This document shows positions 9,115 through 16,818 of a stretch of 64,000 nucleotides of DNA, in pieces; positions within the stretch are counted from its first letter, which is position 1; each line of letters starts with the position of its first letter. Position numbers and translations under genes: made by a program. Under the pieces are notes generated by a model that was not told the DNA's origin, did not search any database, and worked only from the letters and a program-made list of their open reading frames with translations. The DNA lies in NCBI RefSeq assembly GCF_003258605.2, contig NZ_CP031264.1, forward strand, positions 434,001-498,000, written 5' to 3'. The DNA is from Peterkaempfera bronchialis (lineage in GTDB: Bacteria > Actinomycetota > Actinomycetes > Streptomycetales > Streptomycetaceae).

Positions 9115-9246
9115 CGATACCGAAGCTGTGATGAGCTGCGATGACGGTCGCGGCGCTGCCGGGCCGCCGGTACGATCCGCCTCACGCCGTCCGGTACCCG
9201 ACCCGGGCGGGCGGCGACGGGCGGACGCGGCGGAGAGGGCGGCTTG

Positions 9247-10407
9247 GTGGATCGGCTCACCGGAGGGGACTCCTCGCTGCTGCGCCGGATCAACTCCGCG
9301 GTGACGCTACGTGCCCTGCGCGACGGCCATGCCCTCACCCTCACCCGCCTGGTGGGCGACACCGGTCTCTCCCGGCCCACCGTCGAGGGGGTGATCGAGG
9401 GGCTGATGGAGTCCGGGCTGGTGGTCGAGGTCGACCAGAGCCAGGACAGCACCCGGCAGCGCGGCCGACCGGCCCGCTGGTTCCGCTTCCGGGCGGAGGC
9501 GGGCCATGTGATGGGGGTGGAGATCGGCGTCCACTCGGTGCGGGCGGTGCTGGCCGACCTCACCGGCCGGGTCACCGGCTCCTGCTCCCGGCCGGTGGAC
9601 GAGGCGCTGGGGGCGGACGAGCGCCTCGCCGCCGCCCGGGCGCTGGTCGCCGAGCAGTTGCGCCGCGCCGGGGTCTCCCGGGACAGCCTGTGGGCGGTCG
9701 GGATCGGCACCCCCGGCATCCTGGACGGCGAGGGCACCGTGCGGCTCGGCGCCGCGATGCCCGGCTGGACCGGGCTGGAGCTGGGCGCCCGGCTGCGGCG
9801 CTCGTTCCGCTGCCCGGTGCTGGTGGAGAACGACGCCAATCTGGCGGCCATCGCCGAGCACTGGCAGGGCGCGGCGGTGGGGATGGGCGATGTGGTCTTC
9901 GTCCTGGCGGGGCTCAGCCCCGGGGCGGGTTCACTGATCAACGGGCGGCTGCACCGGGGTTTCGGCGGCGCGGCGGGTGAGATCGGCGCACTCCATCTGC
10001 TGGGCCGGGAGGCCACCCCGGAGCGGCTGCTCTCCACCACCGGCAGGCCGCTGAACCCGCTGGACGAGGCGGCGGTGGCCCGGGTGCTGCGGCTGGCCCG
10101 GGAGGGCGACGCGGTGGCGCGGGACGCCATGGACCGCTTCCTGCAGCGGCTGGTGCATGACGTGGCGGCGCTGGTGCTGGCGATCGACCCGCAGATCGTG
10201 GTGGTGGGCGGCTGGGCCGCCGGGCTGGACGGGGTGCTGGAGCCGCTGCGGGAGCAGTTGGGCCGGTTCTGCCTGCGGGCGCCCGAGGTGGCGCTCTCCG
10301 CCCTCGGCGAGGAGGTCATCGCGCTGGGGGCGCTGCGGATGGCGCTGGACCAGGTGGAGGATCAGCTCTTCGCGGTGGAGCAGGCGGCCGGGCCGGGCCG
10401 CGGCTGA
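9247..10407 (+). CDS. ROK-family transcriptional regulator
   Basis: The product has about 386 residues. Residues 8-65 form a winged helix (LTRLVGDTGLSRPTVEGVIE). The rest is a ROK sugar-kinase-like fold with GIGTPGILD, VENDANLAAIAEHW and GRLHRGFGGAAGEIG, the ATP/sugar-binding signature. The CxCGxxGC zinc motif of catalytic ROK kinases is absent, which fits a sugar-sensing repressor. The GTG at 9247 follows GGAGAGGG; an adjacent TTG at 9244 is the alternative. No sugar transporter is adjacent, so its targets are elsewhere or it acts on its own promoter, where the TCCTTT cluster lies. Confidence 0.88.
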   Translation: MDRLTGGDSSLLRRINSAVTLRALRDGHALTLTRLVGDTGLSRPTVEGVIEGLMESGLVVEVDQSQDSTRQRGRPARWFRFRAEAGHVMGVEIGVHSVRAVLADLTGRVTGSCSRPVDEALGADERLAAARALVAEQLRRAGVSRDSLWAVGIGTPGILDGEGTVRLGAAMPGWTGLELGARLRRSFRCPVLVENDANLAAIAEHWQGAAVGMGDVVFVLAGLSPGAGSLINGRLHRGFGGAAGEIGALHLLGREATPERLLSTTGRPLNPLDEAAVARVLRLAREGDAVARDAMDRFLQRLVHDVAALVLAIDPQIVVVGGWAAGLDGVLEPLREQLGRFCLRAPEVALSALGEEVIALGALRMALDQVEDQLFAVEQAAGPGRG

Positions 10408-10471
10408 CCTGCCGACCGGCCGATACGGCGGGGGCGGGGGCGAGGGTGGCGGGGCCGGGCGGGCGTCCGGC

Positions 10472-11248
10472 TCAGGAGGCGGTGCGGACCTCGGCGAGGC
10501 CCGCCCCGACGGGGGCGACCTCGACCAGGCCGGTCTGCCCGAAGGTGAGCCGGCAGGTGTCGGCGCGGTAGGTGGAGACGGCCAGCGCGGCGATCCGGCC
10601 CTGCGCGGCGTACTGGGTGGTGACCACCAGCACGGGGGTGCCGGGCGGGCGCTCCAGCAGCCGGGCCTCCTCGGCCTCGGCGACGCCCAGCTCCACGGCG
10701 CGGGACTCCCCGGCCAGCTCCAGGCGCTGGAGCTGGCGCAGCACCGAGCGGCCCCGGCCGGTGTCACCGACGAAGCCGGGCAGATGCGGCACTGCGGAGT
10801 CGGGCACGTGCAGCGCCTCCGTACCGACGACCTGACTGCCCGTCATCCGCAGTCGCCGGACGGTGTGCACCTGCTCGCTGGCGGGGATGGCCAGCGCCCT
10901 GGCCAGAGCGGCGGAGGGGGGCGCGGTGACGCAGTCGACGATCCGCCAGGCGGCGTCGCGCCCGGTGCCGGGCCAGCCCTCCTCGGCGGGGCTCACCGGC
11001 ACCGCCGTACGGGGCGCCGCGACCAGGGTGCCGATGCCCCGGCGGCGCACCAGGCGGCCCTCCAGCTCCAGCTGGTCCAGCGCCTGCCGCAGCGTCGCGC
11101 GGGCGACCCCGAACCGGGAGGCGAGCTCCCGCTCATTGGGGATGACCTGGCCGGTGGCGAACTCGGAGTCGATGGCGCGCAGCAGCACGGTACGCAGGTG
11201 CCAGTACTTGGGCTCCGGTGCCGTCGCCTGCTCCGTGGTCCCCACCAT
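10472..11248 (-). CDS. GntR-family (HutC subfamily, UTRA domain) transcriptional regulator
   Basis: The 258-residue protein has a winged HTH at residues about 15-80 (IPNERELASRFGVARATLRQ, then EGRLVRRRGIGTLVA) and a UTRA ligand-binding domain from about 100 to 250 (VRRLRMTGSQVVGTEALHV). This is the DasR/NagR/HutC group, which responds to sugar phosphates, histidine derivatives or similar. ATG at 11248 is used; a GTG nine bases upstream is possible. A consensus-like promoter (11325-11353) and an AT-rich palindrome (11298-11308) lie upstream, so it probably regulates itself. No obvious target gene is next to it. Confidence 0.9.
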   Translation of the reverse strand: MVGTTEQATAPEPKYWHLRTVLLRAIDSEFATGQVIPNERELASRFGVARATLRQALDQLELEGRLVRRRGIGTLVAAPRTAVPVSPAEEGWPGTGRDAAWRIVDCVTAPPSAALARALAIPASEQVHTVRRLRMTGSQVVGTEALHVPDSAVPHLPGFVGDTGRGRSVLRQLQRLELAGESRAVELGVAEAEEARLLERPPGTPVLVVTTQYAAQGRIAALAVSTYRADTCRLTFGQTGLVEVAPVGAGLAEVRTAS

Positions 11249-11297
11249 GTCCTCCACCGCGTGGACGGCCGACCGAGGCCGGGCTTTTTGCGTCCTT

Positions 11298-11308
11298 CTT
11301 TATTAAAG
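11298..11308. promoter_or_regulatory. AT-rich palindrome, likely GntR auto-operator
   Basis: CTTTATTAAAG is a perfect 5+1+5 palindrome lying about 17 bases downstream of the -10 box of the GntR promoter and 50 bases before the GntR start codon. A repressor bound here would block elongation. Such AT-rich sites are rare in this very GC-rich DNA. The assignment to GntR is inferred from position. Confidence 0.5.
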
Positions 11309-11324
11309 GTCTTTGCAGTAAGGG

Positions 11325-11353
11325 ACAGTAGGGCGCTGCGGAGAGATGGTCAA
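11325..11353 (-). promoter_or_regulatory. Sigma-70/HrdB-type promoter of the GntR gene
   Basis: On the reverse strand TTGACC (11348-11353) is followed by a 17-bp spacer and TACTGT (11325-11330). The -35 matches the HrdB consensus in five of six positions and the -10 has the required TA and final T. This gives a leader of roughly 70 bases before the GntR ATG at 11248. Confidence 0.65.
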
Positions 11354-11458
11354 GACCAATGGCGACCGGCCGCCGACGATCCGGCGGGCCTGGGACGCAT
11401 GCGTCCGGGGTGGGCGGGTACCCGAGTCCATCGGACCCGCAACCAGGGAGAAGGAACC

Positions 11459-11857
11459 ATGAGAGACAACTCCGCCTCCGACGGCCTGCTGCCGAGCGAG
11501 GCCGCACTCCACGAGATCGCGCAGGGCGGCGACAAGCAGTCCGCGCTGACGACACTGGCGCGGAGCGAAGTCCTGCTGCCGGTGGCCGACGAGAACGGCG
11601 AGCCGGACCCGCAGGTGGTCCAGCTTCCCGTCTACGAGCAGCAGGACGGCACCCGGCTGGTGCCCGTCTTCACCTCCGAGACCCGGCTGGCGGCCGCCAT
11701 GCCGGATGTGCGGCAGTACCGCAATGTGCCGATGTCCGCGCTGGGCGGCGGCTGGCCCTCCGACGACCTCTGGCTGGCCGTCGACCCGGGCTCCCCGGAC
11801 GCGCTCAACCTGCCGGCCGACGGCGTCAAGGCCCTCCCGGCCCTCGCCGGGGCCTGA
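11459..11857 (+). CDS. SseB-family protein
   Basis: The 132-residue protein carries the SseB N-terminal-domain pattern: LARSEVLLPV, GTRLVPVFTSETRLAAAMPD and WLAVDPGSPDALNLPADGVK. The family is widespread in actinobacteria and its biochemical role is not settled; the name comes from an E. coli serine-sensitivity phenotype. A strong ribosome site, AGGGAGAAGGA, precedes ATG 11459. It is followed by a perfect 19-bp terminator hairpin, so it appears to be a single-gene unit. No signal peptide or membrane segment is present. Confidence 0.85.
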   Translation: MRDNSASDGLLPSEAALHEIAQGGDKQSALTTLARSEVLLPVADENGEPDPQVVQLPVYEQQDGTRLVPVFTSETRLAAAMPDVRQYRNVPMSALGGGWPSDDLWLAVDPGSPDALNLPADGVKALPALAGA

Positions 11858-11876
11858 GGAGCCCCGTCCCGGCCCG

Positions 11877-11920
11877 GAGCGGCGGGGGCGGTCCCGCCAC
11901 CGGGACCGCCCCCGCCGCTC
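11877..11920 (+). terminator. Perfect 19-bp stem-loop terminator after SseB
   Basis: Positions 11877-11895 and 11902-11920 are exact reverse complements with the 6-nt loop GCCACC. The stem starts 20 bases past the SseB stop codon and ends 26 bases before the NUDIX start. There is no T-run, as usual in Streptomyces. Confidence 0.8.
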
Positions 11921-11946
11921 GCTGCGGCTCTGGCAGGATCGGCGCC

Positions 11947-12786
11947 ATGACGGCTGAAGCGGTGGGCGAGGAGACCGGCGGGGACCGACCTGCGACGACC
12001 TGGGACGGGCTGCCGGTCGCGGCGGACCTGCCGTACGGGGCGGCGGTGGTGGTGCGGCGCCCGGCCGGCGGCGCCTTCGAGTACCTGCTGCTGCACCGGG
12101 CGCACCAGGGCGCGCAGTACGAGGGCGACTGGGCGTGGACGCCCCCGTCGGGGGCGCGGCAGCCCGGGGAACCGCTCTTCCCGGGCGCGCTGCGGGAGCT
12201 CCAGGAGGAGGCCGGGCTGGTCGGCCTCACCGTGGACGCGGTGGACCTCTCCGGGCAGTGGGCGCTCTACCTCGCCGAGGTGGCCGAGCACGCCGTGGCG
12301 CTGATCGACCCGGAGCACGACCGCTACGCCTGGACGACCGCCGAGGAGGCGCTGCGGCGCTGCGCCCCGGACACCGTACGGGAGAACCTGCGCCGGACGG
12401 CGGTGCTGCCGCCGGTCCGGATCGCCTTCGACCAGGCGCTGCGGGAGCGCGGCCGCACCGTGCACGCCCTGCGGGTGGACGACGCGGAGTGCGGGTCCTT
12501 CGGCTACACCGTCTCCGGGGCCGACCACGGCGGTGGCGGACGGGCGGAGCTGGACTGGACGGTCGGCGAGTCGGTGCACGGGGTGCCGGGGCTGCTCACC
12601 CGCGCCCTCTGGCGCCACCTCTGCGAGGTGCTGACCGTGGCCGAGCCGGGGGTGGCGCAGGTGGCGGTGGAGGCCGGGTCGGCCGTGGACCGCCGGGCGG
12701 CGCTGGCGGCCGGGTTCCTGCCGACCGGCGGCGACGGCAGCGGTCCGCTGCTGACGCTGGATGTACGGCGGGTCTTCGGCGGTTGA
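11947..12786 (+). CDS. NUDIX hydrolase with a C-terminal GNAT-like domain
   Basis: The protein has 279 residues. Residues about 30-135 are a NUDIX domain with a complete Nudix box, G-x5-E-x7-RELQEEAGL, which binds Mg2+ and cleaves nucleoside diphosphate-X bonds. After residue 150 a second region (VHALRVDDAECGSFGYTVS, then LTRALWRHLCEVLTVAE and VEAGSAVDRRAALAAGFLPT) resembles a GNAT acetyltransferase C-terminal half. The fusion is inferred, not certain. ATG at 11947 sits 7 bases after CAGGAT, a -10-like element, so the mRNA may be leaderless. The substrate is unknown. Confidence 0.82.
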   Translation: MTAEAVGEETGGDRPATTWDGLPVAADLPYGAAVVVRRPAGGAFEYLLLHRAHQGAQYEGDWAWTPPSGARQPGEPLFPGALRELQEEAGLVGLTVDAVDLSGQWALYLAEVAEHAVALIDPEHDRYAWTTAEEALRRCAPDTVRENLRRTAVLPPVRIAFDQALRERGRTVHALRVDDAECGSFGYTVSGADHGGGGRAELDWTVGESVHGVPGLLTRALWRHLCEVLTVAEPGVAQVAVEAGSAVDRRAALAAGFLPTGGDGSGPLLTLDVRRVFGG

Positions 12787-12924
12787 CCGGCGGGCCGGGG
12801 CGATATCCAGGTGAGCGGTCCCGGTCCCGCTCGGAAGCGTGGGGCCATGGACCATGTGAGGGCCGCACAGGAGATCGCCGCTACCCCGCCTCCTGCCCGC
12901 CCGGGCCGGTGGGCCTGCTCTGGT

Positions 12925-12968
12925 CGGGGTACGCCCGCCGCTGACGGCTCCATGGCGGGCGTACCCCG
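12925..12968. terminator. Bidirectional 15-bp hairpin between convergent genes
   Basis: Positions 12925-12939 and 12954-12968 are exact reverse complements around a 14-nt loop. The hairpin abuts the stop codon of the reverse-strand SRPBCC gene and lies 140 bases after the forward NUDIX stop. The remaining 12787-12924 shows no supported gene. Confidence 0.7.
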
Positions 12969-12969
12969 G

Positions 12970-13452
12970 TCAGCCCTCGGGGGCTGCGGAGTGCCCGCGG
13001 CCGACGGCGTACCCCGCCAGGTAGGCCCGCAGGCCGCGCCGCCCGCTGCGCATCATCAGGGCGTGGTTGGCGGTGAAGGCGGGCCGGGCGGGCAGGGCGA
13101 GGCGGCGCATCAGCGGCCTGCCGGGGCGCACGTCCTCCTCGAAGACCGCGCGGCTGCCGCCCGGGCAGGCGGTCACCGTCCACCGGGACCAGCCCCGCAG
13201 ATCCCCGGCCATGGCCGCCTCCAGCACCCCGGCCGCCGGGTCCCGCCGGGACTCCTCGACGGTGAGGACCAGGTCGTAGGGGAGCACCGAGCGGACCGTG
13301 AGCTCGCCGTGCCGGTCGTCGAGGCGGCGGATCCGGCGGACCTCGGGCCACCACAGCGGGTAGCGGCCGATGTCCTCCAGTGCCCGGTAGACATCGTCGG
13401 GGGGCGCGGCCAGCTCCCAGCTGCTGGTGAACCGGTAGTGGTTGGGGTCCAT
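12970..13452 (-). CDS. SRPBCC-family (polyketide cyclase/START-like) protein
   Basis: The 160-residue protein reads FTSSWELAAPPDDVYRALED near the start, then WWPEVRRIRRLDD, the signature of the SRPBCC helix-grip fold that binds hydrophobic ligands. Later residues GWSRWTVTACPGGSRAVFEE fit strands of the same fold. No catalytic residues can be assigned. Its ATG overlaps the TGA of the upstream VOC gene (TGATG), so the two are translationally coupled. A hairpin terminator follows directly. Confidence 0.85.
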   Translation of the reverse strand: MDPNHYRFTSSWELAAPPDDVYRALEDIGRYPLWWPEVRRIRRLDDRHGELTVRSVLPYDLVLTVEESRRDPAAGVLEAAMAGDLRGWSRWTVTACPGGSRAVFEEDVRPGRPLMRRLALPARPAFTANHALMMRSGRRGLRAYLAGYAVGRGHSAAPEG

Positions 13453-13883
13453 CAGGGCAGGTCGAGCCGGCCCTCGGGGGTGAGCGGGAAGAAGGGGTTG
13501 TGGGCGAGCTCCCAGAGGTGGCCGTCCGGGTCCTCGAAGTAGCCGGAGTAGCCGCCCCAGGAGGTGGGCTGCGGAGGTTTGACCACGGTGGCGCCGGCGG
13601 CCACCGCGCTCTGGAGGGCCCGATCGACGGCGGCCTCGTCCTCCAGGTTGACGGCGAGGGTGACACCCCGGAAACCGGACTCCGGCTCGGCGGGGATTCC
13701 GGCGTCGGCGGCCAGCTCCTCCACCGGGAAGAGGCCGAGCGCGGAGTCCGCCGTGTGGAACCACACGATCTCCGGGCTGGAGGCGCTGGAGCGCTTCCAG
13801 CCGAGGTCCTGGTAGAAGCGGGCACTGGTCTCCAGGTCGGAGACGCCCAGCGTGACAATGCTGATCCTGGCGGGAACGGTCAT
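13452..13883 (-). CDS. VOC-family (glyoxalase/bleomycin resistance-like) protein
   Basis: The 143-residue protein has the paired beta-alpha-beta-beta-beta modules of the vicinal oxygen chelate fold. ISIVTLGVSDLETSARFYQD is at the N-terminus and YSGYFEDPDGHLWELAHNPF near the C-terminus, including the metal-site Glu. The role is likely a dioxygenase, isomerase or ligand-binding resistance protein; the substrate is unknown. ATG 13883 fits the family's usual start better than an upstream in-frame codon at 13937. It is the first gene of a two-gene coupled operon with the SRPBCC protein. Confidence 0.85.
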   Translation of the reverse strand: MTVPARISIVTLGVSDLETSARFYQDLGWKRSSASSPEIVWFHTADSALGLFPVEELAADAGIPAEPESGFRGVTLAVNLEDEAAVDRALQSAVAAGATVVKPPQPTSWGGYSGYFEDPDGHLWELAHNPFFPLTPEGRLDLP

Positions 13884-13990
13884 GCTCGGCAGCGTAGGCG
13901 CCGGGTCCGACAACGGCCCACCGCAGCGCCGAACCACCGGGGAGCCGGGGCGGTACGGTACGGCGACGGGTCGCCCGGAGGAGGAGCAGG

Positions 13991-14518
13991 ATGGCAGAGG
14001 CGCTGATCGCGGCCGTGGCGGACCGGGTGCCGGAGGTGGACCCGGCGGCGTTCACCGCGCCGACCTCCGTGGTGGTGGGCCGGGTGCGGCTCTCCGCCGG
14101 GGCGAGCGTCTGGTACCACGCGGTGCTGCGCGGCGACGCCGAGGACATCACCGTCGGCCGGGATACCAATGTCCAGGACAACTGCACGGTGCACGCCGAC
14201 CCCGGGTTCCCGGCGGTGCTGGGCGAGCGGATCTCGGTGGGGCACAACGCGGTGCTGCACGGCTGCACGGTCGAGGACGATGTGCTGATCGGGATGGGCG
14301 CCACCGTGCTCAACGGGGCGCGGATCGGCGCCGGCTCGCTGGTGGCGGCCGGCGCCGTGGTGCCGCAGGGCATGCAGGTCCCGCCCGGTTCCCTGGTGGC
14401 CGGGGTGCCGGCCAGGGTGAAGCGCCCACTCGGCAAGGACGAGATCGCCGGGATCAGGGCCAACGCCGAGGGGTACCTGCTGCTGGCACGGGCCCACCGC
14501 GACTCCCTCCGGCAGTGA
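13991..14518 (+). CDS. Gamma-class carbonic anhydrase/left-handed beta-helix hexapeptide protein
   Basis: The 175-residue protein contains repeated hexapeptide turns (VVVGRVRLSAGASVW, then VLIGMGATVLNGARIGAGSL). Three zinc-ligand histidines are placed as in gamma carbonic anhydrases of the YrdA/CaiE/PaaY type: one in DNCTVHAD and two in GHNAVLHGC. It probably assembles as a trimer and hydrates CO2, though many relatives have uncertain activity. The ATG follows GGAGGAGCAGG. It is a single gene in front of the convergent gdx gene. Confidence 0.88.
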   Translation: MAEALIAAVADRVPEVDPAAFTAPTSVVVGRVRLSAGASVWYHAVLRGDAEDITVGRDTNVQDNCTVHADPGFPAVLGERISVGHNAVLHGCTVEDDVLIGMGATVLNGARIGAGSLVAAGAVVPQGMQVPPGSLVAGVPARVKRPLGKDEIAGIRANAEGYLLLARAHRDSLRQ

Positions 14519-14546
14519 CCGGGCAGTCGGCGGGGGCCCGCCCGCC

Positions 14547-14867
14547 TCAGTGACCCGAGGTCAGCTTGAGGCCGATGATGGCCACCACCAGCAGGCCCAG
14601 GAAGGCCAGCCGCGCGGGGTTGGCGCACTCGTCGAGCACCAGGATGCCCAGCAGCGCCGCGCCGGTGGCGCCGATGCCCACCCAGACCGCGTACGCGGTG
14701 CCGATGGGCAGGCTCCTGGCGGCCAGCGAGAGCAGCGCCATGGAGGCGACGATGCCGGCGCCGGTGAGGAGGCTGGGGACGAGGCGGGTGAAGCCCTCGC
14801 TGTATTTGAGGCCGATGGACCAGCCGACCTCCAGCAGACCGGCGACGACGATATACAGCCACGCCAT
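14547..14867 (-). CDS. gdx: Small multidrug resistance-family guanidinium exporter (Gdx, formerly SugE)
   Basis: The 106-residue protein has four transmembrane helices. The functional residues known from Gdx-Clo fall at the same numbers: Glu13 and Trp16 in [12 protein letters not shown], Ser42, Tyr59 and Trp62 (GTAYAVWVG). Gdx works as an antiparallel dimer that exchanges guanidinium for two protons. ATG 14867 has GGAGG about 10 bases upstream, and a guanidine-III riboswitch lies 40 bases before the start. Residue pattern and riboswitch together separate it from the EmrE-type drug exporters. An upstream in-frame start at 15005 would run through the riboswitch and is rejected. Confidence 0.95.
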   Translation of the reverse strand: MAWLYIVVAGLLEVGWSIGLKYSEGFTRLVPSLLTGAGIVASMALLSLAARSLPIGTAYAVWVGIGATGAALLGILVLDECANPARLAFLGLLVVAIIGLKLTSGH

Positions 14868-14906
14868 GACGACGCACCTCCGATGACGGATCTCGTACAG
14901 GGATCC

Positions 14907-14947
14907 GCGCCGTCTTTGCATGACCGGGTACGCCGCGCCTCGTCCGG
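14907..14947 (-). promoter_or_regulatory. Guanidine-III riboswitch (mini-ykkC class III) controlling gdx
   Basis: The 41-base reverse-strand segment reads CCGGACGAGG, then a GC stretch, GTACCCGGTCA, a short linker, and AAGACGGCGC. These are the conserved parts of the guanidine-III pseudoknot aptamer, at its usual length of 41 nt. Helix P1 pairs the first CCGG with the later CCGG. The second helix pairs the GCGGCGT segment with ACGGCGC through one G-G mismatch, and the stem can extend one pair beyond. Downstream, GGATC and GATCC can form a small hairpin just before the GGAGG ribosome site, a plausible expression platform. Guanidine binding is expected to switch gdx on. Confidence 0.88.
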
Positions 14948-15013
14948 GGCCCCGCAGTGCGGGGTACCGCCGCCAGTCTGCCCACATCCGCACCCAGGAT
15001 GGCAACCAGCCCG

Positions 15014-15033
15014 CCGGTGATCCGGATCACCGG
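15014..15033. promoter_or_regulatory. Perfect 20-bp palindrome between gdx and the SGNH gene
   Basis: CCGGTGATCCGGATCACCGG is its own reverse complement. It lies in the divergent region, upstream of both the riboswitch and the TATGAT -10-like element of the SGNH gene. A dimeric repressor site acting on one or both promoters is plausible; the regulator is not identifiable. Confidence 0.45.
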
Positions 15034-15082
15034 GGGTGCGGCGGCGGGGCCCGGCGGGGCGGACATTATGATCGTCCGCGCC

Positions 15083-15871
15083 ATGGAGAAGACCACCGCA
15101 CCCGCATACCGCAGCCTCACCGCCGTCGGCGACTCCTTCACCGAGGGCATGTGCGACGAGCTGCACCCGGACGGCAGCTACCGGGGCTGGGCCGACCTGG
15201 TCGCCGCCCGCCTCGCCGCCGCGACGCCCGGCTTCCGCTACGCCAACCTGGCGGTGCGCGGCAAGCTGATCGGCCAGATCTGCGACGAGCAGGTCGAGGC
15301 CGCCGCCGCGATGGGGGCCGAGCTGGTCACCCTGGCGGGAGGGCTCAACGATGTGCTGCGGCCCGGCTGCGATGTGGCCGCCGTCGCGGCCCGCCTCGGC
15401 GAGGCGGCGGAGAAGCTGGCCGCCGGGGCACGCCGGGTGGTGATGTTCACCAGCACCGACCCGAGCCGGCGGCTGCGCGGCAGTGCCCGGCTGCTGCCGG
15501 CGATCCTGCGGATGAAGGAGTTCGTGGAGGAACTGGCGCGGCAGCACCCGGAGATCGTGGTGGTCGACCTCTTCTCCGCGCCCTGCTTCGACGACCCCCG
15601 GCTCTGGGCCGAGGACCGGCTGCACCTCTCCCCGGAGGGCCACCGGCGGGTGGCCGAGGCGGTACTGGAGGCGCTGGGCACGCCCGCCGGGTTCGACTGG
15701 CGGGCGCCGCTGCCACCCGCACCGCCGGAGGGCTGGGCGGCCCGCCGCCGGTTGGACCTCAGCTGGCTGCGCATCCACCTGGGCCCGTGGATCGTCCGCC
15801 GGCTCACCGGCCGCTCCTCGGGCGACGGCCGCTCACCGAAGCGCCCGCAGCTGGCCCCGTACGAGGGCTGA
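15083..15871 (+). CDS. SGNH/GDSL-type esterase
   Basis: The 262-residue protein has the SGNH catalytic blocks: block I AVGDSFTEGM (nucleophile Ser), block III GGLNDVLRP (Asn) and block V EDRLHLSPEGHRR (Asp/His pair). No signal peptide is visible, so it is probably a cytoplasmic ester hydrolase. ATG 15083 is preferred over ATG 15068, because the latter sits inside a TATGAT -10-like element (15067-15072). With that promoter the message would be nearly leaderless. The C-terminal 60 residues are Arg/Pro-rich and non-conserved. Confidence 0.88.
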   Translation: MEKTTAPAYRSLTAVGDSFTEGMCDELHPDGSYRGWADLVAARLAAATPGFRYANLAVRGKLIGQICDEQVEAAAAMGAELVTLAGGLNDVLRPGCDVAAVAARLGEAAEKLAAGARRVVMFTSTDPSRRLRGSARLLPAILRMKEFVEELARQHPEIVVVDLFSAPCFDDPRLWAEDRLHLSPEGHRRVAEAVLEALGTPAGFDWRAPLPPAPPEGWAARRRLDLSWLRIHLGPWIVRRLTGRSSGDGRSPKRPQLAPYEG

Positions 15872-15944
15872 CCTCCCCCTCTCGGCGGGGACCGCCGCCG
15901 CCGGAATGCGGGCGTTGTCGGTGGTGCCCTCTAAGGTGTCGGCC

Positions 15945-16307
15945 ATGACCACCTTCACCGCGGCTGCCGCGATCCTGCCGGTCGGCGACCCGGCCGCCGC
16001 CGCGGCGCACTACCGCGCCCTGGGCTTCGCCGTGGACCTCTCGGGCCCGCACTACGCCTTTGCCCGGCGGGATGCGGTGACGCTGCATCTCGCGGTGGTG
16101 GACCGGCTGGATCCGGCGACCAGCAACTCGGCGGTGTACCTCTATGTGGAGGATGCCGATGCGCTGGCCGCGCAGTGGGCTGCGGCGGGGGCCGCCGGGC
16201 GGCTGGTGGATACGGTGGACACGCCGTACGGCATGCGCGAGGGCGCCCATATCGACCCCTGGGGGAACCTGCTGCGGTTCGGCTCCCCCGGCCGGGCCGG
16301 CGGGTGA
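15945..16307 (+). CDS. VOC-family protein (bleomycin resistance-like)
   Basis: The 120-residue single-domain VOC protein begins MTTFTAAAAILPVGDPAAAA and carries YRALGFAVDLSG, AVYLYVEDADALAAQW and the C-terminal HIDPWGNLLRFGSP. This is typical of small dimeric drug- or metabolite-binding VOC proteins. ATG 15945 lies 7 bases after TAAGGT, an actinomycete -10-like box, suggesting a leaderless transcript. The ligand cannot be assigned. It is separate from the VOC/SRPBCC pair at 13 kb. Confidence 0.83.
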   Translation: MTTFTAAAAILPVGDPAAAAAHYRALGFAVDLSGPHYAFARRDAVTLHLAVVDRLDPATSNSAVYLYVEDADALAAQWAAAGAAGRLVDTVDTPYGMREGAHIDPWGNLLRFGSPGRAGG

Positions 16308-16365
16308 GCGCGGGGCGGCCCTAGGGGAGGCTGCGGAAGCGAGTTACTGGTCAGGAGGGACAGCG

Positions 16366-16818
16366 GTGATCATACGGGCGGCACAGGCCGGTGAAGCCGG
16401 GTTGCTGAGCGAGCTGGCGATGTGCTCCAAGGCGTACTGGGGCTATGACGAGGCGTTTATGGCGGCATGCCGGGAGGAGCTGACGCTGCCGACCGCCGAG
16501 GTGACGGCGCGACGGGCCCGGGTGGCGGAGGACGGCGGCGCGGTGGTGGGGTTCGCGACGCTGGAGGGCGATGCACCGGAGGGTGAGGTGGGCCTCTTCT
16601 TCGTGGCGCCCGAGGCGATGGGGCGGGGTGTGGGCAGGTCGCTCTTCCGTCATCTGGCCTCGGATGCTGCGGAGTTGGGCTTCCGGCGGCTGACCATCGA
16701 CTCCGACCCGAACGCCGAGCCGTTCTACCGGGCCATGGGGGCGGTGCGGATCGGCAGCACCCCCTCGGGGTCGATCCCGGGCCGAATGCTGCCGCTGTTG
16801 GAGTATCAGGTGGTGTAG
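16366..16818 (+). CDS. GNAT-family N-acetyltransferase
   Basis: The 150-residue protein covers the whole GNAT fold. It begins MIIRAAQAGEAGLLSELAMC, has VVGFATLEGD, and its acetyl-CoA loop is in VAPEAMGRGVGRSLFRHL (R/Q-x-x-G-x-G/A). C-terminal LTIDSDPNAEPFYRAMGA is the usual end. GTG 16366 has a good AGGAGGGA site five bases upstream. The substrate is unknown, but the DPNAEPFY pattern is common in small-molecule acetyltransferases. Its last codons overlap the end of the reverse-strand frame-disturbed gene. Confidence 0.85.
   Translation: MIIRAAQAGEAGLLSELAMCSKAYWGYDEAFMAACREELTLPTAEVTARRARVAEDGGAVVGFATLEGDAPEGEVGLFFVAPEAMGRGVGRSLFRHLASDAAELGFRRLTIDSDPNAEPFYRAMGAVRIGSTPSGSIPGRMLPLLEYQVV

Noticed and set aside
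6783-10319. Reverse-strand open frame of 1178 codons
   Set aside because: It lies opposite the MocR, aminotransferase and ROK genes, has Arg/Pro/Gln-rich shadow composition and no domain. Long antisense frames are expected in DNA this GC-rich.
14868-15010. Guanidine-I (ykkC) riboswitch
   Set aside because: The conserved guanidine-I segments are absent; the element matches the shorter class III aptamer instead.
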